A stretch of DNA of 38,509 bases from Lachnospiraceae bacterium (GCA_024403255.1 JAKSSE010000008.1:1-38509); one strand, 5' to 3'. Numbered from the stretch's first letter, positions 1-7,240 are shown. Notes: generated by a model from the letters alone, not told the origin. Translations and numbers: made by a program.

Positions 1-86
1 TCCGAAGAGTTTCTATGTAATCAGAGGGTCTCAGTCTCTCTGTTAGAGGGCTAACCGCCTATCCGTTTTCTGGTATCTCCCTTGTC
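1..86 (-). other. 5' leader of a minus-strand transcript leaving the window
   Basis: A minus-strand promoter at 93-121 would start a transcript near base 86 that runs off the left edge. No start codon with a ribosome-binding site is visible in these 86 bases. A 15-codon frame begins with an ATG at 90, but that lies at or upstream of the expected transcript start. I read the stretch as an untranslated leader of an SOS-controlled gene outside the window. Candidates such as lexA or another damage-response gene are a guess. Confidence 0.45.
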
Positions 87-92
87 GCATCT

Positions 93-121
93 ATTATAAC
101 AAATCGAACAAGTGTTTGCAA
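93..121 (-). promoter_or_regulatory. Minus-strand sigma-A promoter with embedded LexA box
   Basis: On the minus strand the -35 hexamer TTGCAA (116-121) and a perfect -10 TATAAT (93-98) are separated by exactly 17 bases. A LexA box lies between and over the two elements, so repressor binding would block polymerase directly. Confidence 0.7.
105..118. promoter_or_regulatory. LexA (SOS) box 1
   Basis: The sequence CGAACAAGTGTTTG matches the Bacillus-type LexA/DinR consensus CGAACRNRYGTTYG at every position. It sits in the spacer of the minus-strand promoter at 93-121, so the gene to the left of the window should be induced by DNA damage. Confidence 0.75.
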
Positions 122-189
122 TGAAAATAGAAAAAATTAGTCTTCAAATAGATGAGCTGTAGGGACGGGGGTATAGGTTCATGATAATA

Positions 190-262
190 GCACTAGGGAT
201 GGTGAGTATAGGCTAAAGACTTAAGCGAGACGGTCTTAGCATATATTTGCCATCCCTAGTGC
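190..262. repeat. Long imperfect hairpin with 13-bp outer stem
   Basis: The arms 190-202 and 250-262 are perfect 13-base inverted copies (GCACTAGGGATGG and its complement). A second inner stem forms between about 213-220 and 233-239. A short GTTTT follows on the plus strand. No gene ends just upstream on the plus strand, so calling it a terminator is not justified. It could be a cruciform, a protein site or a relic repeat. Confidence 0.6.
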
Positions 263-272
263 GTTTTGAGAC

Positions 273-622
273 TTTGGGTAACTAAGTTGCTTTTGTGCCT
301 AAATTTACCCAAAATCCTTCAGTCGAAGTGAGAGATTGGGTAACAAAGTTGCTTTTGCGCCTAAAGTTACCCAAAACCATCAAGACTTCGTACACTTTTG
401 GGTAAGAAAGCAAGCTCGGATGAGAAAGTTACCCAAAACCTATCAAACTGAGAGAAAAATTGGGTAACAAAGAAGCTTTTGTGGGTAGAGTTACCCAAAA
501 CCATTAAGACTTTGTGCACTTTTGGGTAAAAAAGCAAGCTCAGATGAGAAAGTTACCCAAAAACTGTAAGTTTGAAGAAAGATTGGGTAACTAAGATATT
601 TTTGTGCCTAAAATTACCCAAT
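273..622. repeat. Array of six palindromes with a 62-bp period
   Basis: Six inverted repeats built on TTGGGTAA...TTACCCAA have 9-10 bp arms and 20-24 base centres: 273-313, 336-374, 396-438, 460-498, 520-562 and 582-622. Their midpoints are 293, 355, 417, 479, 541 and 602, so the step is 62, 62, 62, 62 and 61. Two centre types occur. Type A (units 1, 2, 4, 6) carries a GTTGCTTTTG-like core, and type B (units 3, 5) carries GCAAGCTC. It is not a CRISPR array because the intervening sequences are related to each other. No open frame of note crosses it. Confidence 0.85.
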
Positions 623-629
623 ATGCTTT

Positions 630-800
630 GCTCATACGCGGTCCTGTCTCACTAAATTCGCGCTACTTACGTGCGCTCATTAAGTGGCCAGGGCTCATAC
701 GCGTACCGGGCTACTAAACTCGTGCAAGCACTCGTTAAGGGCTCGGCATGCATCGCACTAAGCTTCAACCTTCGCTATGCTCGGTTTCAGCAAGTGCTCA
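630..800. repeat. Degenerate GC-richer tandem repeats beyond the tRNA 3' end
   Basis: GCTCATACGCG occurs at 630-640 and again at 693-703. ACTAAATTCGCGC (651-663) recurs as ACTAAACTCGTGC at 713-725, about 62 bases on. A weaker third copy, ACTAAGCTTC, starts at 757. The stretch is clearly richer in G and C than its surroundings. It lies directly downstream of the minus-strand tRNA gene and may hold its transcript end, though I see no classic terminator. Confidence 0.5.
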
Positions 801-807
801 TAGCGAG

Positions 808-881
808 TCTGAGTGACTGGATTCGAACCAGCGGCCCCTTGAACCCCATTCAAGTGCGATACCAAACTTCGCCACACCCAG
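808..881 (-). tRNA. tRNA-Pro (anticodon GGG)
   Basis: Read on the minus strand, a full cloverleaf forms. The 7-bp acceptor stem is CTGGGTG/CACTCAG with one G-U pair. The D stem is GCGA/TCGC, and the anticodon stem is CTTGA/TCAAG around the loop ATGGGGT. A 5-base variable loop precedes a T arm carrying TTCGAAT. The anticodon GGG (847-845) reads proline codons. The discriminator base is A at 808. The next bases are CTC, so the CCA end is not encoded and must be added by the CCA-adding enzyme. The minus-strand promoter at 892-920 lies just upstream. Confidence 0.95.
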
Positions 882-891
882 AGATGAAAAA

Positions 892-920
892 ATATTAACA
901 CAGAGGACTAAAATAGACAA
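892..920 (-). promoter_or_regulatory. Promoter of the tRNA-Pro gene
   Basis: On the minus strand TTGTCT (915-920) and TAATAT (892-897) are spaced by 17 bases. The expected start near 885 lies a few bases before the tRNA 5' end. The promoter is divergent from that of the Y-family polymerase gene. Confidence 0.55.
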
Positions 921-934
921 CGAACACTTGTTTG
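921..934. promoter_or_regulatory. LexA (SOS) box 2
   Basis: CGAACACTTGTTTG matches the Gram-positive LexA consensus CGAACRNRYGTTYG at 13 of 14 positions. It overlaps the -35 hexamer of the plus-strand promoter at 928-956, which fits repression of the downstream translesion polymerase. Confidence 0.75.
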
Positions 935-956
935 TTTTGGGCGGTTATTATATAAT
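928..956 (+). promoter_or_regulatory. Promoter of the Y-family polymerase cassette
   Basis: The -35 TTGTTT (928-933) and the perfect -10 TATAAT (951-956) have a 17-base spacer. The expected transcription start (962-963) coincides with the ATG at 963, and no Shine-Dalgarno sequence is visible, so the message looks leaderless. Confidence 0.7.
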
Positions 957-962
957 GTCAGC

Positions 963-2237
963 ATGGCAAAAAAACAGTATCTTTGTATAGATTTAAAATC
1001 GTTTTATGCTTCTGTTGAGTGTGTAGTTAGAGGGCTTGACCCTATGACTGCAAACCTGGTAGTTGCAGATCCCACGAGGTCGGATAAGACTATCTGCCTT
1101 GCTGTTTCGCCTGCCATGAAAAAGTTGGGAGTCCCTGGAAGAGCAAGAGTTTTTCAGATACCGGACTGGATTGAGTATACTATGGCACCTCCACGTATGG
1201 CTTTATATATGGAGTATTCTGCTAAAATCTATAGCATATATCTAAAATATATTTCTAAAGAAGATATTCATGTTTATTCAGTAGATGAAGCTTTTATGGA
1301 TGTTACTGAATATCTCAATCTTTATCATATGACAGCTAAAGAGCTGGGGCTTCGAATTATGAATGACATATATGAGTCCCTGGGTATAAGAGCCACATGT
1401 GGTATAGGAACTAATCTATATCTTACTAAAATCGCTTTGGATGTTATGGCAAAAAGGTCTCCTGATTTTGTAGGGGAACTTGATGAGGAAAGTTATAAAA
1501 AGGAGTTATGGGATCATAAGCCGCTTAAGGATTTTTGGATGATAGGCGAGGGTACGGTTCGTACTTTGCAAAAATATGGAATCACTACCATGAGGCAGAT
1601 TGCCAATGTCAGTGAGGATTTTCTATATGGACTTTTTGGGGTTAATGCCGAACTTTTAATTGACCATGCCTGGGGAAAAGAGCCTGTTACAATTAGAGAC
1701 ATAAAAAATTATAAAGCAAGCACAAAATCTATAAGTTCAGGTCAAGTATTAAGTCGTGATTATAATTTTACCGATGGAAGATTAATAGTAAAGGAGATGG
1801 CAGATTTACTTTGTCTTGATTTGGTTGATCAGAAACTAATAACTGAATCTGTCACTTTGGTTGTTGGCTTTAATAATCAATTACATCAACCTATGATTAG
1901 AGGTACAGCGGCACTTCCATTAGAAACAAATGCAGATATTGTTATAATTCCTGAAATTTTAAAGGTATATGATGAAATAGTTGATGAAAATATGATGATT
2001 AGAAGGGTGTATATCACCTGTAACAGGGTGCGCCCAGAGGAGTATAAACAGTACAGCTTTTTTGCAGATATGGAGCAGCTTGAAAAAGACAGAAAGATGC
2101 AGGAGGCTGTTATTTCTCTAAAAAAGAAATTTGGAAAGAATGCTGTGCTGAAGGGTATGAATTTACAGGAGGCTGGTACCACAATAGAAAGAAACCGTCA
2201 GATTGGTGGTCATAATGCAGGTGAATTAAATGAGTAA
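963..2237 (+). CDS. Y-family translesion DNA polymerase (UvrX/UmuC-like)
   Basis: This is an error-prone DNA polymerase of the Y family, which copies past damaged bases. The N-terminal palm motif DLKSFYASVE gives the catalytic Asp10 and a likely steric-gate Tyr15. The second metal site is in YSVDEAFMDV (Asp108, Glu109). A fingers/thumb region with a helix-hairpin-helix-like segment and a C-terminal little-finger domain follow, for 424 residues in all, the usual length. The DLKS signature and the YolD-like partner downstream place it with the Bacillus UvrX/YqjW group rather than with DinB. The promoter carries a LexA box, so SOS induction is likely. The start at 963 has no ribosome-binding site and falls on the predicted transcript start, which suggests leaderless translation. 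No earlier start is possible downstream of the promoter. Confidence 0.92.
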   Translation: MAKKQYLCIDLKSFYASVECVVRGLDPMTANLVVADPTRSDKTICLAVSPAMKKLGVPGRARVFQIPDWIEYTMAPPRMALYMEYSAKIYSIYLKYISKEDIHVYSVDEAFMDVTEYLNLYHMTAKELGLRIMNDIYESLGIRATCGIGTNLYLTKIALDVMAKRSPDFVGELDEESYKKELWDHKPLKDFWMIGEGTVRTLQKYGITTMRQIANVSEDFLYGLFGVNAELLIDHAWGKEPVTIRDIKNYKASTKSISSGQVLSRDYNFTDGRLIVKEMADLLCLDLVDQKLITESVTLVVGFNNQLHQPMIRGTAALPLETNADIVIIPEILKVYDEIVDENMMIRRVYITCNRVRPEEYKQYSFFADMEQLEKDRKMQEAVISLKKKFGKNAVLKGMNLQEAGTTIERNRQIGGHNAGELNE

Positions 2238-2580
2238 ATGTCGTCCAGCGAAACCAATGTCAATTGAAGATCGTGCAAAGCAGTTTGCTCCGTTTGCTGC
2301 ACTTACAGGCTTAGGTAAAGTTTTATCTAAAATGGAAAAAGTGGTTGTTGATAAACCAGACTTATCTGAAGAGTCTTTAAGGGAAATGGACATGATTGTA
2401 TCAATGCTTGAAGTGGGAGATATGGTGAGTGCTATCCACTATTATGATGGTGAGTGCATTAAAACGGAAGGCATACTATCAAGAATAGATAAAGACGCAA
2501 GAATACTTCAAATTGTCACAAATAAAATCGAATTTGAAGATTTATTAAAGATCGAAATAATAGAAAAAACACAAGACTAG
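2230..2580 (+). CDS. YolD-like protein, partner of the Y-family polymerase
   Basis: This is a 116-residue protein that overlaps the polymerase gene by 8 bases, so the two are translationally coupled. The N-terminal part (RPAKPMSIEDRAKQFAPFAA) and the C-terminal beta-rich part (GDMVSAIHYYDGECIKTEGI) resemble YolD-like proteins. These are found next to UvrX-type polymerases in Firmicutes and have been proposed to act as UmuD-like partners. Which step it performs is not established. It is expected to share the LexA-controlled promoter at 928-956. The assignment rests on context and general resemblance. Confidence 0.85.
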   Translation: MSKCRPAKPMSIEDRAKQFAPFAALTGLGKVLSKMEKVVVDKPDLSEESLREMDMIVSMLEVGDMVSAIHYYDGECIKTEGILSRIDKDARILQIVTNKIEFEDLLKIEIIEKTQD

Positions 2581-2641
2581 TTAGATGAATAAAAATGTCA
2601 AAAGTTAAATTTGGATTTTAGTAGTATTATAACAGGCGTTC

Positions 2642-2650
2642 TGCTATAAT
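2642..2650 (+). promoter_or_regulatory. Extended -10 promoter for the lipid kinase gene
   Basis: TGCTATAAT is an extended -10 element (TGnTATAAT) without a convincing -35. Transcription would start near 2657, about 40 bases before the TTG start at 2695. It probably heads the long operon that follows. Confidence 0.5.
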
Positions 2651-2694
2651 TTAAAAGCTTGATTTATAACAGATTTAACAAGTGGGGAGAGATT

Positions 2695-3549
2695 TTGAAA
2701 TACACAATATTATATAATTCCTTGTCTGATAATAAAAACGGATTAGACAATGCAAAGGCAGTAGAAAGCTTATTAGAAAATGCAAAGGGCATAACCTATG
2801 CAGACTGGGTTCAGCTTGATGATAAGATTTCTTACATAAATAGTTTGCCAGAAGATGAGACTGTCGTTATTTGTGGCGGAGATGGTTCTTTAAATCATTT
2901 TGTAACAGAACTTGATGATAAGAAAATGGAAAGAGATATTTACTATTTTCCATGTGGTTCAGGAAATGATTTTGCCAGAGATGTCTTTGATGGTGAAAAG
3001 AAAGCGTTAATACATCTTAATGAATATATCAATGACTTGCCTAAAGTTACTGTTAAAGGCAAGGAATACAGATATATTAATGATGTTGGTTTTGGTATTG
3101 ATGGATATGTTTGTGAGGAAGCTGATAAGCTTAGAAAAACTACAAATAAGCCTATCAATTATCCTCTGATTGCTATCAAAGGTTTCCTATTTAGATTTAG
3201 AACCAAAACTGCAAAGGTAGTTGTAGATGGCAAAGAGTACACCTTTGAAAGAGTTGTTCTTGCCTCAACCTTTAATGGCAGATTCTATGGTGGCGGTATG
3301 CAGATTGCTCCAATGCAGGATCGAAAAAATAAAGAGCATACTCAGACTTTTGTCTGCTTGCACAACTGCCGAAAGGTTAAAGGAATTATTGTATTTGCAG
3401 GCGTTTTTAGTTTGAAACATCTTAAATATAAAAAGAATGTCACCTTCTTAACAGGCAAAGAAATTGAAGTAACATTTGACACTCCAAGTGCAATTCAGCT
3501 TGATGGAGAAGTTGTTAAGGATGTGCTTTCGTACAAGATAAAAGCTTAA
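2695..3549 (+). CDS. Diacylglycerol/lipid kinase family protein
   Basis: This 284-residue protein belongs to the DagK/YegS lipid-kinase family, which phosphorylates diacylglycerol or related lipids at the inner face of the membrane. The nucleotide-binding motif GGDGS lies at 61-65 and is followed by PCGSGNDFAR, both typical of the family. The C-terminal beta domain ends with LDGEVV, also typical. The frame stays open upstream to a TTG at 2659, but I chose the TTG at 2695. It has a GGGGAG ribosome-binding site at 2684-2689, and translation there begins MKYTILYN, as expected for the first beta strand. The stop overlaps the next start (TAATG). The exact lipid substrate cannot be told from sequence. 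Confidence 0.88.
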   Translation: MKYTILYNSLSDNKNGLDNAKAVESLLENAKGITYADWVQLDDKISYINSLPEDETVVICGGDGSLNHFVTELDDKKMERDIYYFPCGSGNDFARDVFDGEKKALIHLNEYINDLPKVTVKGKEYRYINDVGFGIDGYVCEEADKLRKTTNKPINYPLIAIKGFLFRFRTKTAKVVVDGKEYTFERVVLASTFNGRFYGGGMQIAPMQDRKNKEHTQTFVCLHNCRKVKGIIVFAGVFSLKHLKYKKNVTFLTGKEIEVTFDTPSAIQLDGEVVKDVLSYKIKA

Positions 3550-4208
3550 TGGATATCATTGCCAGAATAAGAACTGACTATAAGGAAAAGTTTGGGATTC
3601 CCAGACAAAGCTGTATGACGGATGCTACAGGACTTATAGTATTTGAAGAAAAGTACAGCGATCCAAATTATATTAGAGGTATTGAAGAGTTTAATTATCT
3701 CTGGATAATATGGCAGTTCTCAAAGAATGTTAAAGAAAACCACAATCCAACAGTTCGTCCTCCAAAACTTGGAGGAGAAGAACATAAAGGTGTATTTGCT
3801 ACAAGGTCATCATTTAGACCAAACAATATGGGACTTTCTTCGGTAAGGCTTCTAGAGATAGTCAAATTCGAAGGAAAGAACGCACTTTTGGTTTCAGGCG
3901 TTGATATGCTTGATGGAACCCCAGTGTTTGATATAAAGCCGTATATTCCTTATTCAGATATTCATAAGGATGCTAAAGCTGGTTTTACCGAAAAGACATT
4001 AAAAAGTGGTCTTCTGGAAGTGATTTTTCCAGATGAGCTGCTAAAAAAAATCGAAGAAGAAAAGCGTACGCCACTTATAAAAACACTTGAGCTTGACCCA
4101 CGTCCAGCCTATATGGAAAAGATTGACAGGGAATATGGTCTTAGTTTTGGCGAGCATAATATTACCTTTATAGTAGAAGGTAATAAATTATATGTAACAA
4201 ATGTTTGA
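3549..4208 (+). CDS. trmO: tRNA N6-threonylcarbamoyladenosine methyltransferase (TrmO/TsaA family)
   Basis: This 219-residue protein resembles TrmO (formerly TsaA/YaeB), which uses S-adenosylmethionine to methylate the N6-threonylcarbamoyl group of A37 in certain tRNAs. The N-terminal beta-barrel domain shows the family pattern with FNYLWIIWQF, the RPPKLGG segment, the ATRSSFRPNNMGLSSVRL block and the DMLDGTPVFDIKPYIPYSD block. The C-terminal extension contains DPRPAY. Its ATG overlaps the stop codon of the lipid-kinase gene, so the two are coupled. The assignment is firm at family level, but methylation activity in this organism is inferred. Confidence 0.9.
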   Translation: MDIIARIRTDYKEKFGIPRQSCMTDATGLIVFEEKYSDPNYIRGIEEFNYLWIIWQFSKNVKENHNPTVRPPKLGGEEHKGVFATRSSFRPNNMGLSSVRLLEIVKFEGKNALLVSGVDMLDGTPVFDIKPYIPYSDIHKDAKAGFTEKTLKSGLLEVIFPDELLKKIEEEKRTPLIKTLELDPRPAYMEKIDREYGLSFGEHNITFIVEGNKLYVTNV

Positions 4209-4214
4209 GGCATA

Positions 4215-5165
4215 ATGGAAGAAGAAACACTTAAGAAGCAAAGAGACAGAAGAGCGAGAGTTAACCGAATAAAGGTTGGCATAGTTATTGTTATCGTATC
4301 GGTTATGCTCATCTCGATTATTATGAATATATTTTTATGCATAAAATCGTACTCGCTTCAAAAACAAATTAATAACGTAGTTGAGTATTTAAACGAGAAT
4401 CCAAGAGTGGTAGTTGCCCCTTCAGGGGAAGCTCCTTTATCAGAAGAACAAAAGCTTGATATTAATTCTTCAGAGGATGAATATAAGTTTTCTGTAGTAG
4501 ATAATTCTGAAAATCAGTACAAAGAAGGCGATGAAAGAGAAGTATATCTTACTTTTGATGATGGTCCTTCAGAAAACACTGATGAGATTTTAGATATACT
4601 TGCAAGGTATAATGTAAAAGCAACATTTTTCTGTATCGGAAATGAAGATGAGGAATCTCTTAGAAGATACAAACGAATTGTTGATGAGGGTCACACTCTT
4701 GCAATGCATTCTTACTCGCATGCATACAGTACAATATATGCATCCGAAGAATCATTTAAAGAGGATTTTGATAAGATACATAAATTGCTCTTAGATGCTA
4801 CTGGAGTTGATTGTAAAATCTACAGATTTCCAGGTGGAAGTTCTAACCAGGTTTCAGATACAGATATGAATGTATATATGGATTATCTGGGAGAAAAAAA
4901 TGTGGCATATTTTGACTGGAATGTATCGTCAAAAGACGCTTCAAGCGTGTCCTACACACCGGATGAACTTGTTGAAAATATTCTGACGGATGTGATAAAA
5001 TATAAGGAGTCGGTTGTTTTAATGCATGACGCAAATGCAAAGAAATCAACGGTAGAAGCATTACCATCTTTGATAGAAAGTCTTCTTTCTTTGGATTGTA
5101 AAATTTTACCGATAACGGATAAAACTCCAGCAATACACCATAATAAAATCGGCACAGGAGGTTGA
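4215..5165 (+). CDS. Membrane-anchored polysaccharide deacetylase (NodB homology)
   Basis: This 316-residue protein has a basic N-terminus, one membrane segment at about residues 18-38 and an extracellular carbohydrate esterase 4 domain. The metal ligands are visible: TFDDGPS with Asp115/Asp116, and the HSYSH motif with His165 and His169. The YRFPGG block and the C-terminal LMHDA motif complete the set. Enzymes of this class remove acetyl groups from peptidoglycan or other surface glycans, and the true substrate is unknown. It starts 7 bases after trmO and ends 2 bases before a bactofilin gene. That pairing fits a role in wall shaping. Confidence 0.92.
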   Translation: MEEETLKKQRDRRARVNRIKVGIVIVIVSVMLISIIMNIFLCIKSYSLQKQINNVVEYLNENPRVVVAPSGEAPLSEEQKLDINSSEDEYKFSVVDNSENQYKEGDEREVYLTFDDGPSENTDEILDILARYNVKATFFCIGNEDEESLRRYKRIVDEGHTLAMHSYSHAYSTIYASEESFKEDFDKIHKLLLDATGVDCKIYRFPGGSSNQVSDTDMNVYMDYLGEKNVAYFDWNVSSKDASSVSYTPDELVENILTDVIKYKESVVLMHDANAKKSTVEALPSLIESLLSLDCKILPITDKTPAIHHNKIGTGG

Positions 5166-5166
5166 A

Positions 5167-5958
5167 ATGGGTTTTTTTAAGGATTTTAAAGAGGATTTCT
5201 CTGAGGCAGTAAATGAGCTTATGCCAGGTACTACAGAGGCTGAAGCTACTGGTACTGCTACAAGCACAATGAAAGATGAAATTGATGTAGATGCAGAACT
5301 TGGCAAGCTTGATGGACTTTTAGAAAAGGCAACTAAGCGTGTTGACGAGGCACCAGTTATCAAGGAAGAGCCAAAGGTAGAGGAAGTTGTAGCACCAGCT
5401 CCTGCTCCAGTAGTAGAGAAGCCAGTTTTTGCAAAGAAAGAAGTAAAGGAAGTTAAAGTTATGGAAGAGACTATAAACGTAGCACCACAGGAAACTGCTA
5501 ATGCAAGAGTAGCATCTGATGAAAATGCAGTTATCACAAAGGGAATGTCAATAAAGGGTGATCTTACCTCGACTGGTTCTATCGAGATTCAGGGAACAAT
5601 CGAAGGTAATGTAGATTGCTACGGAAAGCTTACTGTTGAAGGTACAATCCTTGGAAACAGCCAGTCAGCTGAGTTCTTTGCTGATCAGGCACACGTTACA
5701 GGTGAGGTTGTTACTACTGGTACTGCTAAGATTGGTCTTGGTTCAGTTATTATTGGAAATATCTCAGCAACTTCTGCAGTTATCGCAGGTGCTGTAAAGG
5801 GAGATATCGATGTTCATGGTCCTGTTGTAGTTGATACTTCAGCAGTTATCATGGGTAACATCAAGTCTAAGTCAGTTCAGATTAACAATGGTGCAGTTAT
5901 CGAAGGTTTCTGCTCACAGACTTATGCTGACGTTAATGTTGATCAGATCTTTGGTTAA
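5167..5958 (+). CDS. Bactofilin (polymer-forming cytoskeletal protein)
   Basis: This 263-residue protein has a long acidic, Ala/Pro/Val-rich N-terminal linker (about 1-115) and a C-terminal right-handed beta-helix of repeated hexads rich in Gly, Val and Ile (about 118-255). That is the bactofilin fold, which self-assembles into filaments without nucleotide and often places wall enzymes. The N-terminal MGFFKDFKEDF is amphipathic and could dock on membrane. It has a strong AGGAGG site at 5156-5161 and directly follows a wall deacetylase, a likely client. The next gene, pyrH, starts 2 bases after the stop. A bactofilin immediately before pyrH is not the arrangement I know from Bacillus, where rpsB-tsf precede pyrH. 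Confidence 0.9.
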   Translation: MGFFKDFKEDFSEAVNELMPGTTEAEATGTATSTMKDEIDVDAELGKLDGLLEKATKRVDEAPVIKEEPKVEEVVAPAPAPVVEKPVFAKKEVKEVKVMEETINVAPQETANARVASDENAVITKGMSIKGDLTSTGSIEIQGTIEGNVDCYGKLTVEGTILGNSQSAEFFADQAHVTGEVVTTGTAKIGLGSVIIGNISATSAVIAGAVKGDIDVHGPVVVDTSAVIMGNIKSKSVQINNGAVIEGFCSQTYADVNVDQIFG

Positions 5959-5960
5959 TT

Positions 5961-6656
5961 ATGAAAAGAGTATTATTAAAGCTTAGTGGAGAGGCTCTTG
6001 CCGGTGAGAAAAAGACCGGTTTTGATGAGCCAACCTGCCTTGAAGTTGCAAAACAGGTTAAGTCGATAGTAGATGATGACCTTGAGGTCGGAGTAGTAAT
6101 CGGCGGAGGTAACTTCTGGAGAGGCAGAACATCCGAAAATATAGACCGTACCAAGGCAGATTCAATTGGAATGCTTGCTACTGTCATGAATTGCATTTAT
6201 GTTTCTGAAATTTTCCGTTCAGTAGGCATTAAAACAGCAATTCTTACACCTTTTGCCTGTGGCACAATGACCGAGCTTTTTTCAAAGGATTTGGCTAATA
6301 AATACTTTGCAGAAGGCAGGGTAGTATTTTTTGCAGGTGGTACTGGTCATCCTTATTTTTCAACAGATACAGGATCATCGCTTCGTGCAATCGAAATTGA
6401 GGCTGACTGCATTTTACTTGCAAAAGCCATTGATGGCGTATATGACAAAGATCCTAAGGTTTATCCTGATGCAAAGCGTTACGATGAGCTTTCAATTCAG
6501 CAGGTTGTTGATGAGCGATTACAGGTAGTTGATCTTGCAGCTTCAATTATGTGCATGGAAAATAAAATGCCTATGTATGTTTTTGCACTTCAGGAAGAAA
6601 ATTCTATTGTTAAGGCTGTTTCCGGTAAGTTTAACGGAACAATTGTTACTGTTTAG
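5961..6656 (+). CDS. pyrH: UMP kinase
   Basis: UMP kinase phosphorylates UMP to UDP with ATP in pyrimidine nucleotide synthesis. It is a hexameric cytoplasmic enzyme of the amino-acid kinase fold. The 231-residue product has the N-terminal KLSGEAL motif, the GGGNFWRG glycine-rich loop, the DSIGMLATVMN segment and the KAIDGVYDKDPK block, all characteristic of PyrH. The length is normal. There is little Shine-Dalgarno sequence, so translation is probably coupled to the bactofilin gene. It is followed 8 bases later by frr, the usual bacterial order. Confidence 0.98.
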   Translation: MKRVLLKLSGEALAGEKKTGFDEPTCLEVAKQVKSIVDDDLEVGVVIGGGNFWRGRTSENIDRTKADSIGMLATVMNCIYVSEIFRSVGIKTAILTPFACGTMTELFSKDLANKYFAEGRVVFFAGGTGHPYFSTDTGSSLRAIEIEADCILLAKAIDGVYDKDPKVYPDAKRYDELSIQQVVDERLQVVDLAASIMCMENKMPMYVFALQEENSIVKAVSGKFNGTIVTV

Positions 6657-6664
6657 GAGGAATT

Positions 6665-7219
6665 ATGGACGAGAGATTATCAGTATATGATGAGAAAATG
6701 CAAAAGTCCCTCAATAATCTTTTAGATGAGTTTGCAACTATTCGTGCAGGGCGTGCTAACCCTCATGTGTTGGACAAGCTTACGGTAGATTATTATGGAA
6801 CACCTACCCCTATTCAGTCTGTAGCTAATGTTAGTGTTCCAGAGGCTAGAATGATTCAGATTTCTCCTTGGGAGCCTTCAATGATTAAAGAAATTGAGAA
6901 GGCAATCCTTTGTTCCGATCTTGGTCTTAATCCATCAAACGATGGAAAGGTTGTTAGACTTGTTTTCCCTGAACTTACAGAAGAGCGTCGTAAGGAGCTT
7001 GCAAAGGATGTAAAGAAGAAGGGTGAGAACTGCAAGGTTGCAATTAGAAACATTCGTCGTGATGCTAATGACAGCTTCAAGAAACTTTCAAAATCTGAGG
7101 ATATTTCAGAAGATGAAATCAAAGAGCTTGAAGATAAGACTCAGAAGTTGACAGATAAGTATATCAGTGACGTAGACAAGGCTGTTGATAAGAAAACAGA
7201 AGAAATTCTTACTGTATAG
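6665..7219 (+). CDS. frr: Ribosome recycling factor
   Basis: Ribosome recycling factor works with EF-G to split the ribosome after termination. The 184-residue, highly charged protein shows the FATIRAGRANP motif near the N-terminus, the YYGTPTPIQSVANVSVPEAR segment and the VRLVFPELTEERRKEL block, typical of the three-helix bundle and its small beta domain. The size matches the family. An AGGAGG site lies just before the ATG. The gene is followed by a strong terminator at 7241-7266 that would attenuate transcription into uppS. Confidence 0.98.
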   Translation: MDERLSVYDEKMQKSLNNLLDEFATIRAGRANPHVLDKLTVDYYGTPTPIQSVANVSVPEARMIQISPWEPSMIKEIEKAILCSDLGLNPSNDGKVVRLVFPELTEERRKELAKDVKKKGENCKVAIRNIRRDANDSFKKLSKSEDISEDEIKELEDKTQKLTDKYISDVDKAVDKKTEEILTV

Positions 7220-7240
7220 TCAGTTACCTTAATAATTAAG

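Noticed and set aside
273..622. CRISPR array
   Set aside because: The segments between palindromes are related to each other, the repeats vary, and no cas genes are present.
719..734. A strong terminator hairpin for the tRNA-Pro transcript
   Set aside because: On careful pairing only a 4-bp stem (GTGC/GCAC) forms and no T run follows.
671..898. A 75-codon plus-strand frame before the polymerase gene
   Set aside because: It runs antisense through the tRNA-Pro gene and the degenerate repeats and has no ribosome-binding site.
2659..2694. Upstream TTG start for the lipid kinase
   Set aside because: It would sit on the predicted transcript start without a ribosome-binding site. The TTG at 2695 has GGGGAG at the right distance and the expected N-terminus.
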